From positions 69,835-133,834 of the forward strand of contig CAVSMM010000008.1 of NCBI GenBank assembly GCA_963729165.1: 64,000 bases of DNA, read 5' to 3'. The notes beneath the pieces are model-generated. The model saw nothing but the letters and a program-made list of their open reading frames with translations, ran no database searches and was not told where the DNA came from. Shown here piece after piece: positions 10,701-22,063 of this stretch. The stretch comes from JACCZX01 sp963729165. Lineage in GTDB: Bacteria; Pseudomonadota; Gammaproteobacteria; Burkholderiales; Burkholderiaceae_F. The stretch's first letter is position 1. Every line of letters begins with the position of its first letter. The position numbers and the translations under genes are program-made.

Positions 10701-13700
10701 CTCGGTGCGCCGCGCAGCGATGCGTTCGCATACAGCACCGAGCTTGCGAGCCGGCCGTAAAGCTGCGCGTCGGCCTCGGTCGCGTTGAGTTGACGCAGCA
10801 CCACCTGGCTGTGGGTCCATGTCAGATCGAACACGCGATCGGCGAGCCGGCGGTCCTGATATTTTTCGATCAAGGCCATCACCGCGTCGCGCGTATCGCC
10901 AACACCGCACACGATATCGACTGTTGCCGAGTCGCCGGTCTCGATCGTGACCTGCTGCCGAATCGAAGCGATCGGATCGAGTACCGATCCGGCCGAGCCG
11001 GAAAGCGCACCACGTTCGAGCAGTGCGCGCGGCGCGGCGAGCGTGCCTCCGCGTCCGATAAACCGCACGCGGTCGGTTTCGAACGACGGTGCAGCGGCGT
11101 TGCCGTGCACCGTCATCAATTGAAACGATATCGGCGTGTGCTCGTCGCGCGAGCGCGGCCGCCGCGTACACAAGATGGCGGCGCGCCGCGCGATGATCTC
11201 AGTCTGCACGAACAGGTTGCTGAACGCAGAGTGCAGTGCGTCGGCCGCAGGCGGCGCGAGCACCATTTCGGCGTAGCTCGTAATTTCAATCGTGCGGCGC
11301 GTGCGGCTGCGGTTGGTGATGCGCACGCGACGCAGCTCGATGTCGTCTTCCGGTGAAACGACGATCTCGGTGTGCGTCTCGATATCGAGATCGCGTCGGC
11401 GAAACTCGGCGCGGCCCTCGGTGAAGATCGCCTCGTAGTGCTCGGTCACGCGCAACGTGGGTTGGTGTGCAACCGACCAGAACGCGCCGCTGGCAACGTC
11501 GCGCAGATAGCAGAACATTCCCCAGTTGTCGCAGGTCGTAGTCTTCACGCCAGCGCGTAATCGCGAACTCTTTCCAGCGGCTGCTGCCGCCGCCCGCGTT
11601 GGTCACCATCACGTTGTAGCGACCGTTGGACAACAGGTGCACCTCAGGCACCGGCGTGTTCGGTGTGGCCAGCACGCGTATCGGCAGTTCGGCGCTCACC
11701 TGGCTGACGGCGCGATCGGGAGCGATCGTCGCCGTCGAATAGAACGCCGTCGCGCGCGGAATGCGCTCCTGCAGCAGCAACAACGTTGCCCTGAACTGCG
11801 GGTCCGATTCGAATCGCCTCTGCATCGGTCTGTCGAGCAGCGCATGCGAAAACGCGAGCAGGCTCATGCCGTGGTGGTGCGCCATGAAAGATTGAACGAT
11901 GCTGCTCGACTCGCCGCGCCGCTGACGCGATGGCGTGTAATCGATCGCTTCGAACATCCCGAAGCGCGCATACAACCCCTCCTCGGCAAGCCTCAGCAGG
12001 TTGGCGCATGCTGCAGTCGGCGCCACCATCAGCGCCAGCGCAGATGCATAGGGCGCGATCACCAGATCGTCGGCGAGCCCGCGCTTCAGTCCCAGCCCCG
12101 GCACACCGAATGCGCGATATTGATAATTGTCATGCGCATCGACGGCGTTGTAGCCGCACTCGGAGATTCCCCATGGGACGCCGCGCTGGCGTCCATAATC
12201 GATCTGCCGATCGACGGCCGCATGGTAGGTCTGATCAAGCAACGTGTTCTCGTACGTCGGCATCATCAGCAGCGGCATCAGGTACTCGAACATCGAGCCG
12301 CTCCATGAGAGCAGCACCGGCTCGCCGCCGACCGAGGTCAGCAGCCGTCCCAGGGCAAACCAGCTTTCCTGCAACTGCCTGCCCTGCGCGATCGCAACAA
12401 AATTGGCCAGGCGCGCTTCGGACGCCAGCAGGTCGTAGAAGCTCGCATCGGCACGCGCATCTCCGACGTTGTAGCCGATCACGAACTGGCGGCGCACCCG
12501 GTCGAACAGGAAGGAATAGTCGATCTCTGACAGCGCACCCGCGTGCCGGATGAGATCGTCGATCGCGGCGATTCGCTCGCGAGCGTGCTGCGCACCCTGC
12601 GCGAGCGATGCCGATTCGGGCAGCGCGGCGTCACCTGCTGAGTGCATCGCAGCCAGCGCGCGCAGCGTCAGCGCGCCTGTTACTTCAGTCGCGAGCGCAG
12701 CGCCGCTGGTTTCACTCGTGGGTGTGGCGAGCCACGGAGCAAGCAGCAACAGTTCGTCGCGCAAACCCGCGCATTGACGCACGAGCGCTTCTGCCCAGCC
12801 ATCGATTTCCATCACACGCTGATCGGAAACGTCCGGTACCTCGGGCCCGGCGAACACCGGTGGTGTCGGTAATGCAACCGGCAGTGCGAGGTAATGCTCC
12901 GCAATCTCGGCGGCGTGAGTCGCGAGTTGATCGATGTGGCTCCATACCGATTCAAGCGTCGCCGTTTTGCTCGGCGACTGCTCGCTCGAGCGCGGCACCG
13001 AAGCGAACGACGGGCCGCGGCGCCTGCGGGCCGGTCGCTTCGCGCAGGACGTCGAATGTGTCGCCGATGCCATCGAGCCAGCGGGGGTGCACGATCGGTT
13101 CATCGGGAAGCGCAGCGAGCCCAACACGCAGCGTCAACACGCTGCCGACCAGGTTTCCGCTGTCGACCGTAGAAATGTATCGCGGGTTCAGCGGTGCCAG
13201 CGTGCGCGTGTCGTACCAGTTGAAAAGATGGCCTCGATGCCGCTCGAGCGACTGCAGCACGCGCATTGAGTTTGTGATGCGCGTCACGAACTGTCCGCCC
13301 GTTTGATAGCCAAGATCGCGCGCGGTCAGTTCGGAGAGCAGGGCGAGGCCGATATTGGTCGGCGACGTGCGATGTGCGATGACGACGCCACTTTTCTGCT
13401 GCACATTGTCGGGCGGCAGCCAGTTCTCTTCGGCGTTGACGTATGTCTCGAAAAATCCCCACGTCTTGCGCGCAAGCCGGCGCAGAAACTTCACCTGTGC
13501 GACCGATAGCTCTTCAATGCGCGGCGCGAACGGCCGGCTCATCCACCACGCGAGTGCGGGCGAAACCAGCCACAGCAGCAGAATCGGCGCGGCAATCCGC
13601 AACGCCGAGACATTCATCGCCGGCATGACGGTCCACGTCAACACTGCGGTCGCCGGTGCGATCCACATCGTTTGATAGACCGCCGCCAGGTCAGTGCTAT

Positions 13701-16620
13701 GACTCTCTTCGAGCTGACGCTCGACAATGCTCGAAGGCTTCCATTCGAGCAGGCGTCGGCGCGAAATGAGCGTGCGCCAGAGGGTGCGCGCGATGGCGTC
13801 GACAGAATAGAAGGCTTCGTAAGGCAGCCATGCGAGCGCAAGCAGCGATTGCGCAAATTGCGTTTGCGCGGTGCCTGCGACGGCGATCAGGTGTTGTTCG
13901 ATCGGCGTCTCGTGCGGCTTGCGCAGCAGATCGGTCAACGACGTGGCGACCGCAGGCAACAAAAGTACGGCGAAAACCACCGCGGTCCATAGCCACGGAT
14001 ACGGGAGCGCGGCCCAGCCAAGTAGCAGAACCAACAACAATGACGCCGGCACGAGGCTGCGCCGCAGGTTGTCGAAGATCTTCCACTGCGACAACCATGA
14101 CAGGGGGTTCGGTACGCGACGTCCGTCGGGCAGCGGTACGCGTCGGCGCAGCCAGCCGATCAGTTGCCAGTCACCTCGGATCCAGCGATGTCGGCGCGCG
14201 ACATCCGCGCTATAGCGCGCCGGAAATTGTTCGTACAGCTGCACGTCGCTCAGCAGGCCCGAGCGCGCTAAACAACCTTCAAGCAGGTCGTGGCTCAGGA
14301 TGCGGTTGTCCGGGAATCGATTGGCGAGCGCACTTTCGAACGCATCAACGTCGTAGATGCCTTTGCCGATGAACGAGCCCTCCGCAAACACGTCTTGGTA
14401 CACATCCGACACAGTGCGGGTGTAGGGATCGAGTCCGGGTTCGCCGCTGTATAGCCGCGCATAGGGCGAACGGCGAGTTTCCGGCAGGCTGACCGCAATG
14501 CGCGGCTGCAGAATTCCGTAGCCGGCTGTGACGACATGCCGCGGTGCCGCGCGCCGCGGGCGATCCGGATGGGCTGGATCAAAATGCGGCTGATCGAACT
14601 GAGGCCAGTTGAGCGGATGTGCCATTGCGCCGACGAGCTGGCGCGCGCTATCGCGCGGTAACTGCGTATCCGTGTCGAGCGTGATGACGTACTTCACCTG
14701 CAACAACGGTTCGGTGTCGCCGACAATCAACGAAAACGCGTCGCCGGGATTCCCTCGCAGCAGTGCATTGAGGTCGCCGAGCTTGCCTCGTTTGCGCTCG
14801 CGGCCCATCCAGGCGCGTTGCTGCGGATTCCAGCGGCGCGGACGATGCAGCAGATAAAAAATATCGCCGCCCGGTTCCTTTCCATTGCCATAAGCGCGAT
14901 TGAGCGCATCGATTCCATCGCGCGCAAGCTGCAGCAGCGGTTCGTCGGTGGGTAGCGATTCCTGATCTGCATCCGGGAAATCCGTGAGCAGCGCGAAGTG
15001 CAGATTCGCATCGCGGTTGGCAAGAAAGCGCACTTCGAGCGCTTCGATCAGCTTTTCCACGCTCGCGGTATCGGTCAGCAGAGTGGGCACTGCCACCAAC
15101 GTGCGTGCCGTCGGCGCGATGCCTTCGCTGTAATCCATCCTTGGCAACGACCGCGGCTTCACCAGCAGCGTGACGAGCCAGTTGACGGCCGACACCGCCA
15201 ACTGACTGGTCGCCAGCAAAAACAACAGGATGACGAATCCAAGCAGTGCGATCGATGCAGCGTCGCCGGGGTACGCCAGCTGCGGAGATACGCGCACGGC
15301 GAGGCCGACGGTCAATGCGGCAGTGATCGCGAAAATCGTCCCGAGATAAATCGGCAGCGGGTATCGACGACCGAACATGCGAAGCGCCTGGAGCGGAGAG
15401 CGCTTGACACCGACGGCGCGCTCCAGCGCGGGCAAACCCTCGTCAATCAGATAGAAACCGGCTTGTCCGGTGCGCGGATCCGTCTTGTCGACGCGCGTGC
15501 GTGCGAGTTCGACGGCCTTGGCCGCCACTTCGGACTCTGACGCCGTGCTGCGCTTTGCAGTCTGTTCGGTCGCGTGGCGGTAACTATCGCGCGTTGCGAA
15601 ATCCATCGCCGCGTGAACGCCCGCGGGGTCGTCGCGCAATATCTTCTCGACGACACTCATCTGTTCGACAAACTCGCGCCAGTCGATCGCACTCAGCAAC
15701 CGCAGGCTGCCAATGCTGTTGCTGATCGACACCTGATGCGAAGCCTGCAGCTGGGCTTCGAGCTGCACCAGCTGGTCGATCGTCAGATGCGATTCGGCAA
15801 GCTGCTGCTCGATCCACGTGAGCGCCAGCGCCAGCGCCGGACTCTGGCCCTGCAACCGGCGCGTCAGCTCTGCCACGAAAGCGCTGCCGAGCGGCGGCGA
15901 CGAGCGCGCCATGTCGGCAATCACCAGGATCAGACTCTTGGGATCGCTTTCGGCCATCTCCATCATCTGGTCGGCCCAGACATTCGCTAGATCGCGATCT
16001 GCGCGCGCCGCCGCCATGCGCACGCCGACACGACGCAGGTTCTCGATCAGTGCGAGCCGCAGCATGATCGGAATCGCCCATAGCTCTCCCAGCTTCAGTG
16101 GCGTGACCGTCTGATACGCGGCAACGAACCGGCTCAGTCGCTGCGCGTCCACCAGGCCATCGCCGTGCGAGATCGTTTCCAGCGCAATGTCGTAGACGCG
16201 CGGCAATCCTGCGGAGGGCCCGCTTGCCAACCGCGGAAGCTCGCGGCTATACCCTCGGGGCAGATGCCGCTTTGCAGTGGCGATCTGCTCTTCGATCAAA
16301 TGAAAGTTATCGATCAGCCATTCACCGGCCGGCGTGATGCGCTGGTGGACCGATAAGGACTCGGTCAGCAGACTGCACACCTCGATCAGCTTGCTCTCGT
16401 TGTCAGCCAACCGAGCGAGCAGCGGTTCGCGCGTGCGCCGCGACGTTATCTTGTGCGTGGCCGCGAGCGTCTTGCCGTACTGCTCCATCTGATCGGCGCT
16501 AAAAAGCTCCGACCGCAACGGCGCTTCTTCGACCGACGACGCGAGCGACAAGGCGCTGGTAGAAAAACGCGTCTTAAATTGGGTCAGGTGCCCGAGGATG
16601 GAACTGCTGCTCGCCCTCAA
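7773..16620 (-). CDS. ndvB: Cyclic beta-1,2-glucan synthase, NdvB/ChvB type (several frameshifts)
   Basis: One giant gene of about 2,950 codons, the length of Agrobacterium ChvB and Brucella Cgs (about 2,850). Start is a TTG at 16620 directly after an in-frame TAA, or a later ATG. Order on the protein: N-terminal domain; membrane helices and a GT84 glycosyltransferase with VKYVITLDTDTQLPRDSARQ; further helices (LPYPWLWTAVVFAVLLLPAV); a glucoamylase-like region with YTPSRQRRGES and SFMAHHHGMSLLAFSHAL; C-terminal GH94 phosphorylase domain with the catalytic GSGDWNDGMN. It makes and cyclises periplasmic beta-1,2-glucan at the inner membrane. Frame breaks: about 12960, 11540 (one extra base), 8463 and 7998, an in-frame TAA at 7961-7963, and about 7850. 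The reading frame then runs to a TAA at 7773-7775. Confidence 0.85.
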
Positions 16621-16743
16621 TTAAGACGTCCAACACGTTGGTGTGCGAGGAGGCAGGATACCAAGTTGCTGGCGTAGGTTCGAGACGCCAAGCTGCAACT
16701 GGCGCTGCACTATCCTGCTGCCGTACCCGTTCGCATAAACGAC
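16621..16743. promoter_or_regulatory. Divergent ndvB / zwf intergenic region
   Basis: These 123 bases lie between the divergent ndvB and zwf starts and should contain both promoters. No clear operator or consensus promoter is visible. Confidence 0.3.
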
Positions 16744-18129
16744 ATGCCACCGCTCCCGTCAGATGCCTTTGTGTTGTTCGGCGCCACCGGCGACCTGGCG
16801 TACAAGAAAATATTTCCTGCGCTGCAGGCGATGATCCGGCACGGCGAGCTCGACATGCCGATCCTTGGCATTGCGCGTGAGGGTTGGTCACTCGCGAAAT
16901 TACGGCAGCGCGCACGCGAGTCGCTGCAGAACAATGGCGGCCTCGATGCGGGCGCTTTCGCGAAGCTCGCAGCGCAATTGCGATTCGTCGAAGGCGACTA
17001 CGCGGAACCCACTACCTACGACCGCCTGTGCGAGGCGCTCGGAGGGGCCGAACGGCCGCTGCACTACCTGGCGATTCCTCCAAGCATGTTCGGGCCCGTC
17101 GTGCAGGGCCTGGCGCACGCAGGTTGCGCCGCTGGTGCGCGCGTGATTGTTGAAAAGCCATTCGGCCGTGATCTTGAATCCGCGCGGGCATTGAACAAGA
17201 CACTGCACGAGGTCTTTCCAGAGTCAGCGGTGTTTCGCATAGATCATTACCTTGGCAAGGAAGCCGTCCAGAACCTGTTGTACTTTCGTTTCGCCAACGC
17301 CTTTTTAGAGCCGATCTGGAATCGCAACTACATTGATAACGTGCAGATCACGATGGCCGAAAGCTTTGGCGTGCAGGGCCGCGGAAGCTTCTACGAGGAA
17401 GTCGGAGCGATTCGCGACGTCGTGCAAAACCACTTGCTGCAGGTGATTGCGTTGCTGGCGATGGACGCACCCGTCGGCAGTGATCCGGAGTCGATGCGCG
17501 CCGAAAAATTGCGCTTGTTTCGGGCGATGTGCCCGCTGCAACCTGCGCAGGTCGTACGCGGGCAATTTCGCGGCTATCGCGCGGAGCCTGGCGTGGCGCC
17601 CGATTCGCAGGTCGAAACGTTCGTCGCGTTGAAGCTGCGGATCGACACGTGGCGCTGGGCCGGCGTGCCGTTTTACATCCGTGCGGGTAAGCGCATGCCG
17701 ATCACAGCCACTGAAGTCAAGGTCGATCTGAAAACTCCACCGCTGCCAATCTTCGACCGGATTGATCCTGCGCAGTCGAATTACTTCCGCTTTCGTCTCA
17801 GCCCGGAAGTCGTGATTTCGATTGGTGCGCGCGTCAAGCGACCCGGCGACGAGATGCTGGGGGAACCGGTGGAACTCGTCGCGCGCCGTTCGCCCGCGAG
17901 CAACGACCTGCCGTACGAGCGGCTGCTGGGAGACGCGGTTCAAGGCGATACTTCTCTCTTCACGCGCGATGACAGCGTTGAGGCCGCGTGGCGCGTCGTC
18001 GACCCGATCCTTCACAATCCTCCACCGGTCGCCGAATACGAGCCGGGTACATGGGGCCCGCCGGCGGCGGCAAAAATCGTCGCCGGCAATGAGGGCTGGC
18101 ATGACCCGCAGCCCGAGGCGACTGCATAG
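16744..18129 (+). CDS. zwf: Glucose-6-phosphate 1-dehydrogenase
   Basis: A 461-residue cytosolic enzyme oxidising glucose 6-phosphate to 6-phosphogluconolactone with NADP, the entry to the oxidative pentose phosphate and Entner-Doudoroff routes. The coenzyme-binding motif FGATGDLAYKKIFPAL lies near residue 12 and the active-site signature RIDHYLGKEAVQNLLYFRFA near residue 165. IRAGKRMPITATEVKV is another conserved block. It is slightly shorter than the usual 480-490 residues but shows no gap in the motifs. tal follows after 13 bases, so the two are probably co-transcribed. Confidence 0.95.
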   Translation: MPPLPSDAFVLFGATGDLAYKKIFPALQAMIRHGELDMPILGIAREGWSLAKLRQRARESLQNNGGLDAGAFAKLAAQLRFVEGDYAEPTTYDRLCEALGGAERPLHYLAIPPSMFGPVVQGLAHAGCAAGARVIVEKPFGRDLESARALNKTLHEVFPESAVFRIDHYLGKEAVQNLLYFRFANAFLEPIWNRNYIDNVQITMAESFGVQGRGSFYEEVGAIRDVVQNHLLQVIALLAMDAPVGSDPESMRAEKLRLFRAMCPLQPAQVVRGQFRGYRAEPGVAPDSQVETFVALKLRIDTWRWAGVPFYIRAGKRMPITATEVKVDLKTPPLPIFDRIDPAQSNYFRFRLSPEVVISIGARVKRPGDEMLGEPVELVARRSPASNDLPYERLLGDAVQGDTSLFTRDDSVEAAWRVVDPILHNPPPVAEYEPGTWGPPAAAKIVAGNEGWHDPQPEATA

Positions 18130-18142
18130 AAACGGAGTGCGC

Positions 18143-19225
18143 ATGAACAACACACAACGCCTGCACAACCTGGGCCAGAGCATCTGGCTCGATAACATCT
18201 CCCGCCGCATCCTCGACGATGGGACGCTGCGGCGCTATATCGATGAGCTCGCGGTCACGGGGCTCACATCGAATCCGACGATTTTCGACGAGGCGATCGG
18301 CGGCAGCGATGCGTACGACGACGCTATCCGCGACAAGGCCGGCAGCGGCAAGTCGGGCGAGGCGCTGTTTGTCGAGCTCGCGCTCGAAGATTTACGGCGC
18401 GCAGCGGATTTGTTCCGTCCGATCTTCGACGCCACCGGCGGTGTCGATGGCTGGGTTTCGATGGAGCTGTCGCCGTTGCTCGCCAATGACACCGCCGGCA
18501 GCATCGCAGCGGCGGCCCGTATCTACCGGCAGGCTGAGCGGCCGAATCTGTTCATCAAGATTCCGGGCACTCCCGAAGGCATCCCCGCGATCGAAGAATC
18601 GATCTTCGCGGGTGTGCCGATCAACGTCACGCTGCTGTTCTCGCGCGAGCAGTATCTCGCCGCCGCCGAGGCTTACCTACGTGCGATCGAACGGCGCATC
18701 GCCGCCAGGCTCGATCCGAAAGTTGGCTCGGTGGCCTCGGTGTTTGTAAGCCGCTGGGATCGTGCAGTGAAGGACAAAGTACCTGCCGAGTTGAACAACC
18801 GGCTTGGGATCGCGATCGCTGGCCGAACCTATGCCGCTTACCGCAAGTTGCTGGCATCGCCGCGCTGGAGGAAGTTGGCTGCAGCCGGCGCGCAACCTCA
18901 ACGGTTGTTATGGGGCAGCACAGGGTCCAAGGATCCATCGGCCCCGGATACGCTGTACGTCGAAGCGCTCGCAGCGATCGACACGATCAACACGATGCCT
19001 GAGAAGACCTTGCTCGCGTTCGCCGATCACGGAAAGCTTAGAGGCGTGATGCCCCAAGACGGAGGCGACGCCGAAGCGGTGCTGGAGCGCTTCGCTCGGG
19101 CCGGCGTCGATTGCGATGCGTTGGCCGAGCAGCTGCAGCGCGAGGGCGCCGAAGCGTTCAATAAGTCATGGACCTCGCTGATGCAAAAGATCGCCGACAA
19201 GAGCGAGGCCCTGGTTCATCGCTGA
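18143..19225 (+). CDS. tal: Transaldolase
   Basis: ATG at 18143, with AACGGAG about 8 bases upstream, gives 360 residues beginning MNNTQRLHNLGQSIWLDNIS. This is the monofunctional Tal form of about 360 residues. The signature GLTSNPTIFDEAI and the Schiff-base lysine in NLFIKIPGTPEGIPAIEE are present. It transfers a dihydroxyacetone unit between sedoheptulose 7-phosphate and glyceraldehyde 3-phosphate in the non-oxidative pentose phosphate pathway. It lies between zwf and pgi, which fits this role. A much longer in-frame open region upstream overlaps zwf and is not part of the gene. Confidence 0.93.
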   Translation: MNNTQRLHNLGQSIWLDNISRRILDDGTLRRYIDELAVTGLTSNPTIFDEAIGGSDAYDDAIRDKAGSGKSGEALFVELALEDLRRAADLFRPIFDATGGVDGWVSMELSPLLANDTAGSIAAAARIYRQAERPNLFIKIPGTPEGIPAIEESIFAGVPINVTLLFSREQYLAAAEAYLRAIERRIAARLDPKVGSVASVFVSRWDRAVKDKVPAELNNRLGIAIAGRTYAAYRKLLASPRWRKLAAAGAQPQRLLWGSTGSKDPSAPDTLYVEALAAIDTINTMPEKTLLAFADHGKLRGVMPQDGGDAEAVLERFARAGVDCDALAEQLQREGAEAFNKSWTSLMQKIADKSEALVHR

Positions 19226-19393
19226 GCGGCGCGCAGGCTGACCTCGTACGGTGTCGCGAATCCGCGCATTGGGCACCTCTGTTGCTCGCGAAGTGGTGCA
19301 AGCTACGAAGTGATCCGCTGAGGGGTCGATCAACCAGGCCCGCGCCGGCGGCTGACGACGACGGCCTTGCGGACGATAAAGCGGAGGCTCGAA

Positions 19394-19858
19394 ATGCCTG
19401 AGAAAGCGACGATGGCTGAAGTCAACGTTCCCAATCAAGCGCTGGTTCTCGTGGGCGACGGCGAGAAGGCACTTTTTCTGCGCAACATAGGCGGTCCGCA
19501 GGACATCGAGCTCGAAGTTGAAAATCTTCTCTGGCATGAGAACCCGGCGACTCATGAGCAAGGCACCGATAAACCGGGGCGCGCATACGCCAGTGCCGGC
19601 ACTGCGCGCAGCGCAATGGACCAGACCGACTGGCATCAGTTGGGCGAAGATCGCTTTGCCAGCGAGATCGCCCGCACGCTGAACTCGATGGCGCATGCGA
19701 ACAAGTTCGAAGCGCTGGTGGTCGTCGCGCCACCCAAGGTGCTTGGCAACTTGCGCAAAGAGTTTCATAAGGAAGTCAGCGAGCGAATTACCGGAGAGCT
19801 GTCGAAGGAGCTGACCTCGCACAATCTGCCCGATATCGAGAAGCTGCTGAGCGCCTAA
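19394..19858 (+). CDS. Host attachment protein-like family
   Basis: ATG at 19394 preceded by GCGGAGG gives 154 residues. The pattern (an N-terminal strand LVLVGDGEKALFL, a variable charged middle, then FASEIARTLN, ALVVVAPPKVLGNLRKEF and ELSKELTSHNLPDIEKLL) matches the family named protein required for attachment to host cells, first linked to Agrobacterium attachment. The fold resembles an RNase H/eRF1-like domain and the real activity is not established. Cytosolic: no signal peptide. It sits between tal and pgi and may simply be co-transcribed with them. Confidence 0.75.
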   Translation: MPEKATMAEVNVPNQALVLVGDGEKALFLRNIGGPQDIELEVENLLWHENPATHEQGTDKPGRAYASAGTARSAMDQTDWHQLGEDRFASEIARTLNSMAHANKFEALVVVAPPKVLGNLRKEFHKEVSERITGELSKELTSHNLPDIEKLLSA

Positions 19859-19979
19859 GGCTCCGACTGCCGACATGCGCAAGAAGATGTGAGCTCTTCA
19901 GCGTTTAGACTTGCGCGACCTATGGTGCCGTCGGATAAGTCTTGAACGTGAGCGCGCTCGCTGCTTTTAGACCGGCGGC

Positions 19980-21593
19980 ATGCTGAGTGACTGTTCGCAA
20001 TGGGCTGCGCTGCAGCGCCATGTTCGGCTGATCGAGCCGCGTCATTTGCGTGAACTGTTCGCCGAGGATCCGGGGCGCGGCGAGCGTTTCACTGCCGAAG
20101 CGGCGGGCCTGTATCTCGATTACTCCAAGAACCGCTTTAACGATGAAACGCTGCAGCTGCTATTCGAGCTTGCCGAAGCACGCGGCTTGCGCGCGCGCAT
20201 TGAAGCCATGTTCAACGGCGAGAAAATCAACGTCACCGAGCAGCGTCCGGTATTGCACGTTGCATTGCGGGCGCCGCGCAGCGAGCGCATCCTGGTTGAC
20301 GGCCACGATGTGGTGCCCGACGTGCACGCAGTTCTTGACCGGATGGCCGCCTTCACCGATCGCGTCCGTAACGGCGACTGGAATGGCTACCGCGGCAAGC
20401 GTATCCGCAACGTAGTCAACATCGGAATCGGCGGCTCCGATCTCGGGCCGGTGATGGCGTATGAAGCGCTGCGGCATTACAGCCGGCGCGACATGGTGTT
20501 TCGCTTTGTCTCCAATATCGACGGCACCGATTTCACCGAAGCGGTGCGCGATCTGCAGCCCGATGAAACACTGTTCATCGTTTGCTCCAAGACGTTCACG
20601 ACGCTGGAGACATTGGCCAATGCACGCGCCGCGCGCCAGTGGTGCGTGAATGCACTCGGCGATGAAGCCGCGATATCGAAACATTTCGTCGCGGTCTCCA
20701 CCAACAAAGCTGAAGTCGTCAAGTTCGGCATCGACCCCGCCAACATGTTCGAGTTCTGGGATTGGGTGGGCGGGCGATACTCGATGGGTTCTGCCGTTGG
20801 GCTATCGATCATGCTCGCGATCGGCGCCGAGCAGTTTCGCGCGATGCTCGCTGGCTTCCGCGCAATGGACGAGCACTTTCGCAGCGCGCCGCCGGCTCGC
20901 AACCTTCCGTGGCTGCATGGGCTGCTGGCAATCTGGAACAACGATTTCCTCGGTGCATCGACGAACGCGATATTGCCGTACGAGCAATACCTGAAACGCT
21001 TCCCCGCGTATTTGCAGCAGCTGATCATGGAAAGCAACGGCAAGCGCGTCACCGTCGATGGCGCCGCGGTCGGCTGCCAGACCGCGCCCGTCATCTGGGG
21101 AGAGCCCGGTACTAACGGCCAGCATTCGTTCTATCAGCTGCTGCACCAGGGAACGCGATTCGTACCGAGCGACTTTATCGGCTTCTGTCGCACCAACAAT
21201 CCGCTGGGCGACCAGCATGATCTGCTGATGGCCAATCTGTTTGCGCAGGGTGAAGCGCTCGCGTTCGGCAAGACGCCCGATCAGGTCAGGGCCGAAGGAG
21301 TGCCGGCCACGCTTGTGGCGCACCGCTCGTTCGAGGGCAATCAGCCGAGCAACACGATCCTCGCGGAGCAGCTGACGCCGCAGACACTCGGCTCGCTGGT
21401 GGCGCTCTATGAGCACAGCGTGTTCGTGCAGGGCGTCATCTGGAACATCGATTCGTTCGACCAGTGGGGCGTCGAGCTCGGCAAAGCGCTTGCGACGCGT
21501 ACAGCGGCCGAACTCTATAGCAGCCAAGAGCCTCGGCTCGCACACGACAGCTCGACCAATGCGCTAATCCGCCGCTACCGGGCCCAGCGCTAG
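19980..21593 (+). CDS. pgi: Glucose-6-phosphate isomerase
   Basis: A 537-residue cytosolic enzyme interconverting glucose 6-phosphate and fructose 6-phosphate. Conserved blocks seen: IGGSDLGPVMAYEALRHY, the signature FWDWVGGRYSMGSAVGLS, ESNGKRVTVDG, WGEPGTNGQHSFYQLLHQGT and, near the end, QWGVELGKALA. Length is in the usual 540-550 range. It follows zwf, tal and the attachment-type gene on the same strand and completes a sugar-phosphate group here. Confidence 0.95.
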   Translation: MLSDCSQWAALQRHVRLIEPRHLRELFAEDPGRGERFTAEAAGLYLDYSKNRFNDETLQLLFELAEARGLRARIEAMFNGEKINVTEQRPVLHVALRAPRSERILVDGHDVVPDVHAVLDRMAAFTDRVRNGDWNGYRGKRIRNVVNIGIGGSDLGPVMAYEALRHYSRRDMVFRFVSNIDGTDFTEAVRDLQPDETLFIVCSKTFTTLETLANARAARQWCVNALGDEAAISKHFVAVSTNKAEVVKFGIDPANMFEFWDWVGGRYSMGSAVGLSIMLAIGAEQFRAMLAGFRAMDEHFRSAPPARNLPWLHGLLAIWNNDFLGASTNAILPYEQYLKRFPAYLQQLIMESNGKRVTVDGAAVGCQTAPVIWGEPGTNGQHSFYQLLHQGTRFVPSDFIGFCRTNNPLGDQHDLLMANLFAQGEALAFGKTPDQVRAEGVPATLVAHRSFEGNQPSNTILAEQLTPQTLGSLVALYEHSVFVQGVIWNIDSFDQWGVELGKALATRTAAELYSSQEPRLAHDSSTNALIRRYRAQR

Positions 21594-21606
21594 TGCGTGG
21601 ATGGGT

Positions 21607-21990
21607 TCACGAGTCGATCGCGTACGGTTGCGTCAGCACTTCCAGCAAGTGGCCGTCCGGACTGTCGAAGTAAAAACCGCGCCCGCCGTTGTGGCGATAG
21701 ATTTCTCCGGCGCGCTTCTTCCCGGGGTCCGCCCAATACTGGAGTCCGCGCTCGCCCACCCGCGAGAAGATTGCATCGAAATCGTCTTCATCGATCAGGA
21801 AAGCATAGTGCTGAAACGCGACATCTCCTTCGACCTGATCAAAGTCGAGCGAGGCCCCGTCGTCGAGTTTGACGACCAGAAAGGGCCCGAAGCGGGTAGG
21901 CGTTGGCAGACCGAGGATTTCCGCCAGAAATGTTGAGGAGCGCTGCTGGTCGCGGCACCAGACGATGGTGTGGTTGAACCGGATGCTCAT
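21607..21990 (-). CDS. VOC family protein (glyoxalase/bleomycin-resistance fold)
   Basis: A 127-residue single vicinal-oxygen-chelate protein starting MSIRFNHTIVWCRDQQRSS. It has two paired beta-alpha-beta-beta modules. Candidate metal ligands are H7 in the first strand, H61 in AFQHYAFLID and the glutamate in GHLLEVLTQP at the end; GFYFDSPDGH is the typical second-module block. Reaction unknown: the family includes lyases, dioxygenases and resistance proteins. It converges on pgi and is divergent from the DUF1080 lipoprotein gene. Confidence 0.8.
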   Translation of the reverse strand: MSIRFNHTIVWCRDQQRSSTFLAEILGLPTPTRFGPFLVVKLDDGASLDFDQVEGDVAFQHYAFLIDEDDFDAIFSRVGERGLQYWADPGKKRAGEIYRHNGGRGFYFDSPDGHLLEVLTQPYAIDS

Positions 21991-22063
21991 GCTGGCATCT
22001 CCCTTGCTGGAGAACGTTCAACTTGCCAATATATCGCTGACACCTCAGAACCACGGAGACGCC

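Noticed and set aside
10445..11356. Plus-strand open frame of about 300 codons opposite ndvB
   Set aside because: It runs antisense to a clear GH94/GT84 gene and has no recognisable domain.
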